From: an uncultured Clostridium sp.
GTDB taxonomy: Bacteria; Bacillota; Clostridia; Lachnospirales; Lachnospiraceae
Direction of reading: 5' to 3'
Assembly (NCBI GenBank): GCA_947575275.1
Contig: CANPMS010000002.1
Span: forward strand, 62,001-126,000
DNA: 64,000 nt
Positions 62,995-64,000 of the stretch are shown here, piece by piece. The notes beneath the pieces are model-generated. The model searched no databases. It was not told the origin of the DNA and worked only from the letters and a program-made list of their open reading frames with translations. The position numbers and the translations under genes were made by a program. Positions within the stretch are counted from its first letter, which is position 1; each line of letters begins with the position of its first letter.

Positions 62995-64000
62995 CGATTC
63001 ATTCTCCCTGCACATCTGCCGGCGATGGCTCCTGTGGACCATGCCCACTGCAGATTATATCCCCCGCAGATTCCATCCACATCAAGGAGCTCACCCACCA
63101 GATAGAGCCCAGGCACAAGTCTGGATTCCATCGTTTTGGGGTTTATATCCCTGGTATCCACACCTCCGCAGCAGACCTGCGCCTGCTCAAAGGAGTTTGT
63201 TCCGGTCACAGAAACCTTAAATCGCTTTATTTGCATCAAAAGCCGCTCAAGCTGCTGCCCACTGAGCTTTCCCGCCGGAATATCAGGAGGAAGCTCAGAA
63301 AGCTTCAAAAGTACTGCGGCCAGTTTTTTATTCAAAACACCAGTCAGGAAATCCCCAATAAAACGATGGGGCAGCGCCTTTGCACGGCTCTTTAAGAAAT
63401 GTCTGGTATTTTCAAGATTCTGTGAGGGAAAAAAGTCAAGAACCGCCGTTACCTGGCGTCCCTCTGACAACGCAATTGACGCAAAACGGCTTACCTGAAA
63501 GGTGGGAATCCCGGAAATCCCATAATCTGTCAGCTGTAACTCGCCCTCAGCCACGGCAAGCGTCCTTCCCTCAGAAACAAGCCTCACTGACGCCTCACAG
63601 CGAACTCCGGCCAGCTGTTTAAAAAAGGTTCCGCTGCACCTTAGCTGCACCAGAGCAGGAAGCGGTGAAATAATCCGGTGACCGAGGGCTGACGCCAAAT
63701 CATACCCGCTCCCGTCTGAGCCTGTGGCAGGCGCTGCCTTAGAGCCGGCTGCAAGAATCAGCCTCTCCCCCTGAAAACTTCCTTTATCGCTCTCCACCAG
63801 AAAAATCCGCTGTTTTTTTTGTACTTTTACACTGCTGATTTGGCAGCTCACCACGGTGCTGACTCCCAGACGCTCCGTCTCCAGACGCAATGTATCCAAA
63901 ACCGCTGTCGCCTGCTCCGAATTAGGATAAATACATCCATTTTTGTTTTTCGTTACAATGCCAAGCTCATCAAAAAAGGTGAGCGTATCCCACACAGAAA
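62991..64000 (-). CDS. FAD oxidoreductase of the HI0933/YhiN family, 5' end outside
   Basis: The C-terminal 336 residues of an NAD(P)/FAD-dependent oxidoreductase (COG2081). The frame is open to the right window edge; the GTG at 63995 is internal. GCIYPNSEQATAVLDTL, LILAAGSKAAPATGSDGSGYDLA, SVTGTNSFEQAQVCCGGV and the end LYLVGELLDVDGICGGYNLQWAWSTG are family signatures. The N-terminal FAD loop, about 70-80 residues, lies beyond the window. Function unknown. Confidence 0.88.
   Translation of the reverse strand, partial: SVWDTLTFFDELGIVTKNKNGCIYPNSEQATAVLDTLRLETERLGVSTVVSCQISSVKVQKKQRIFLVESDKGSFQGERLILAAGSKAAPATGSDGSGYDLASALGHRIISPLPALVQLRCSGTFFKQLAGVRCEASVRLVSEGRTLAVAEGELQLTDYGISGIPTFQVSRFASIALSEGRQVTAVLDFFPSQNLENTRHFLKSRAKALPHRFIGDFLTGVLNKKLAAVLLKLSELPPDIPAGKLSGQQLERLLMQIKRFKVSVTGTNSFEQAQVCCGGVDTRDINPKTMESRLVPGLYLVGELLDVDGICGGYNLQWAWSTGAIAGRCAGRMNR

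Overview
The window reads as a stretch of chromosome from a low-to-mid GC, Gram-positive anaerobe, most likely a Lachnospiraceae / Clostridium cluster XIVa member. This is inferred from gene families and gene order: RecU, SepF, YneA-LexA with Bacillus-type SOS boxes, the Prp-L27 pair, HisZ with short-form HisG, DUF896 beside proBA, and the MinCDE/MreCD/PBP2/RodA cluster. Shine-Dalgarno sites are strong and TTG/GTG starts are frequent. No rRNA, tRNA, insertion sequence, prophage or CRISPR array was seen. Genus and GC content were not computed.

Left part (1-12.3 kb, mostly plus strand): the 3' end of recU with a small coupled unknown gene; a uracil/xanthine-type permease; a damaged luxE-like gene followed by an N-terminally truncated luxC-like gene; a divergent PurF-like protein that lacks the catalytic N-terminal cysteine; then a histidine operon hisZ-G-D-B-A-IE behind a consensus promoter. 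Its last gene carries a degenerate HisA/HisF-like barrel in front of HisI and HisE. hisC, hisH and hisF are absent from this operon. A small secreted protein with two beta/gamma-crystallin-like repeats lies opposite the end of the operon.

Middle (12.6-33.8 kb): the conserved clostridial block radical SAM protein - DUF2344 - RNase G - trkA - trkH - rplU - prp - rpmA - obgE - yhbY - nadD - yqeK - rsfS, for ribosome assembly, RNA processing, NAD synthesis and K+ uptake. Next come glmS (minus), a secreted NlpC/P60 cell-wall hydrolase with duplicated linker repeats, an LCP-family wall-polymer ligase, a YitT membrane protein, a TtcA-like PP-loop protein, a tyrosine recombinase, and a divergent yneA-lexA pair whose shared control region holds three SOS boxes.

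Right part (33.8-64 kb, all minus strand): a cytidylate-kinase-like protein; aroB-lspA-rluD; an HlyD-like membrane protein with yggS and sepF; a small P-loop protein; a ten-gene envelope/division operon (radC-mreC-mreD-PBP2-minC-minD-minE-rodA-mgsA-dacF-like); a repair/tRNA-modification operon (miaB-mutS-mutL-miaA-ynbB-like) behind a good promoter; and a proline block (two FAD oxidoreductases, proB, DUF896, and proA fused in frame to 5-formyltetrahydrofolate cyclo-ligase).

No wholly new multi-gene defence or mobile system was recognised. The most unusual points are protein-level: the PurF paralogue without its nucleophile, the degenerate barrel on HisIE, the cyclo-ligase-ProA fusion, the decaying lux-type reductase pair, the large insertion in PBP2, and the two-repeat crystallin-like secreted protein.
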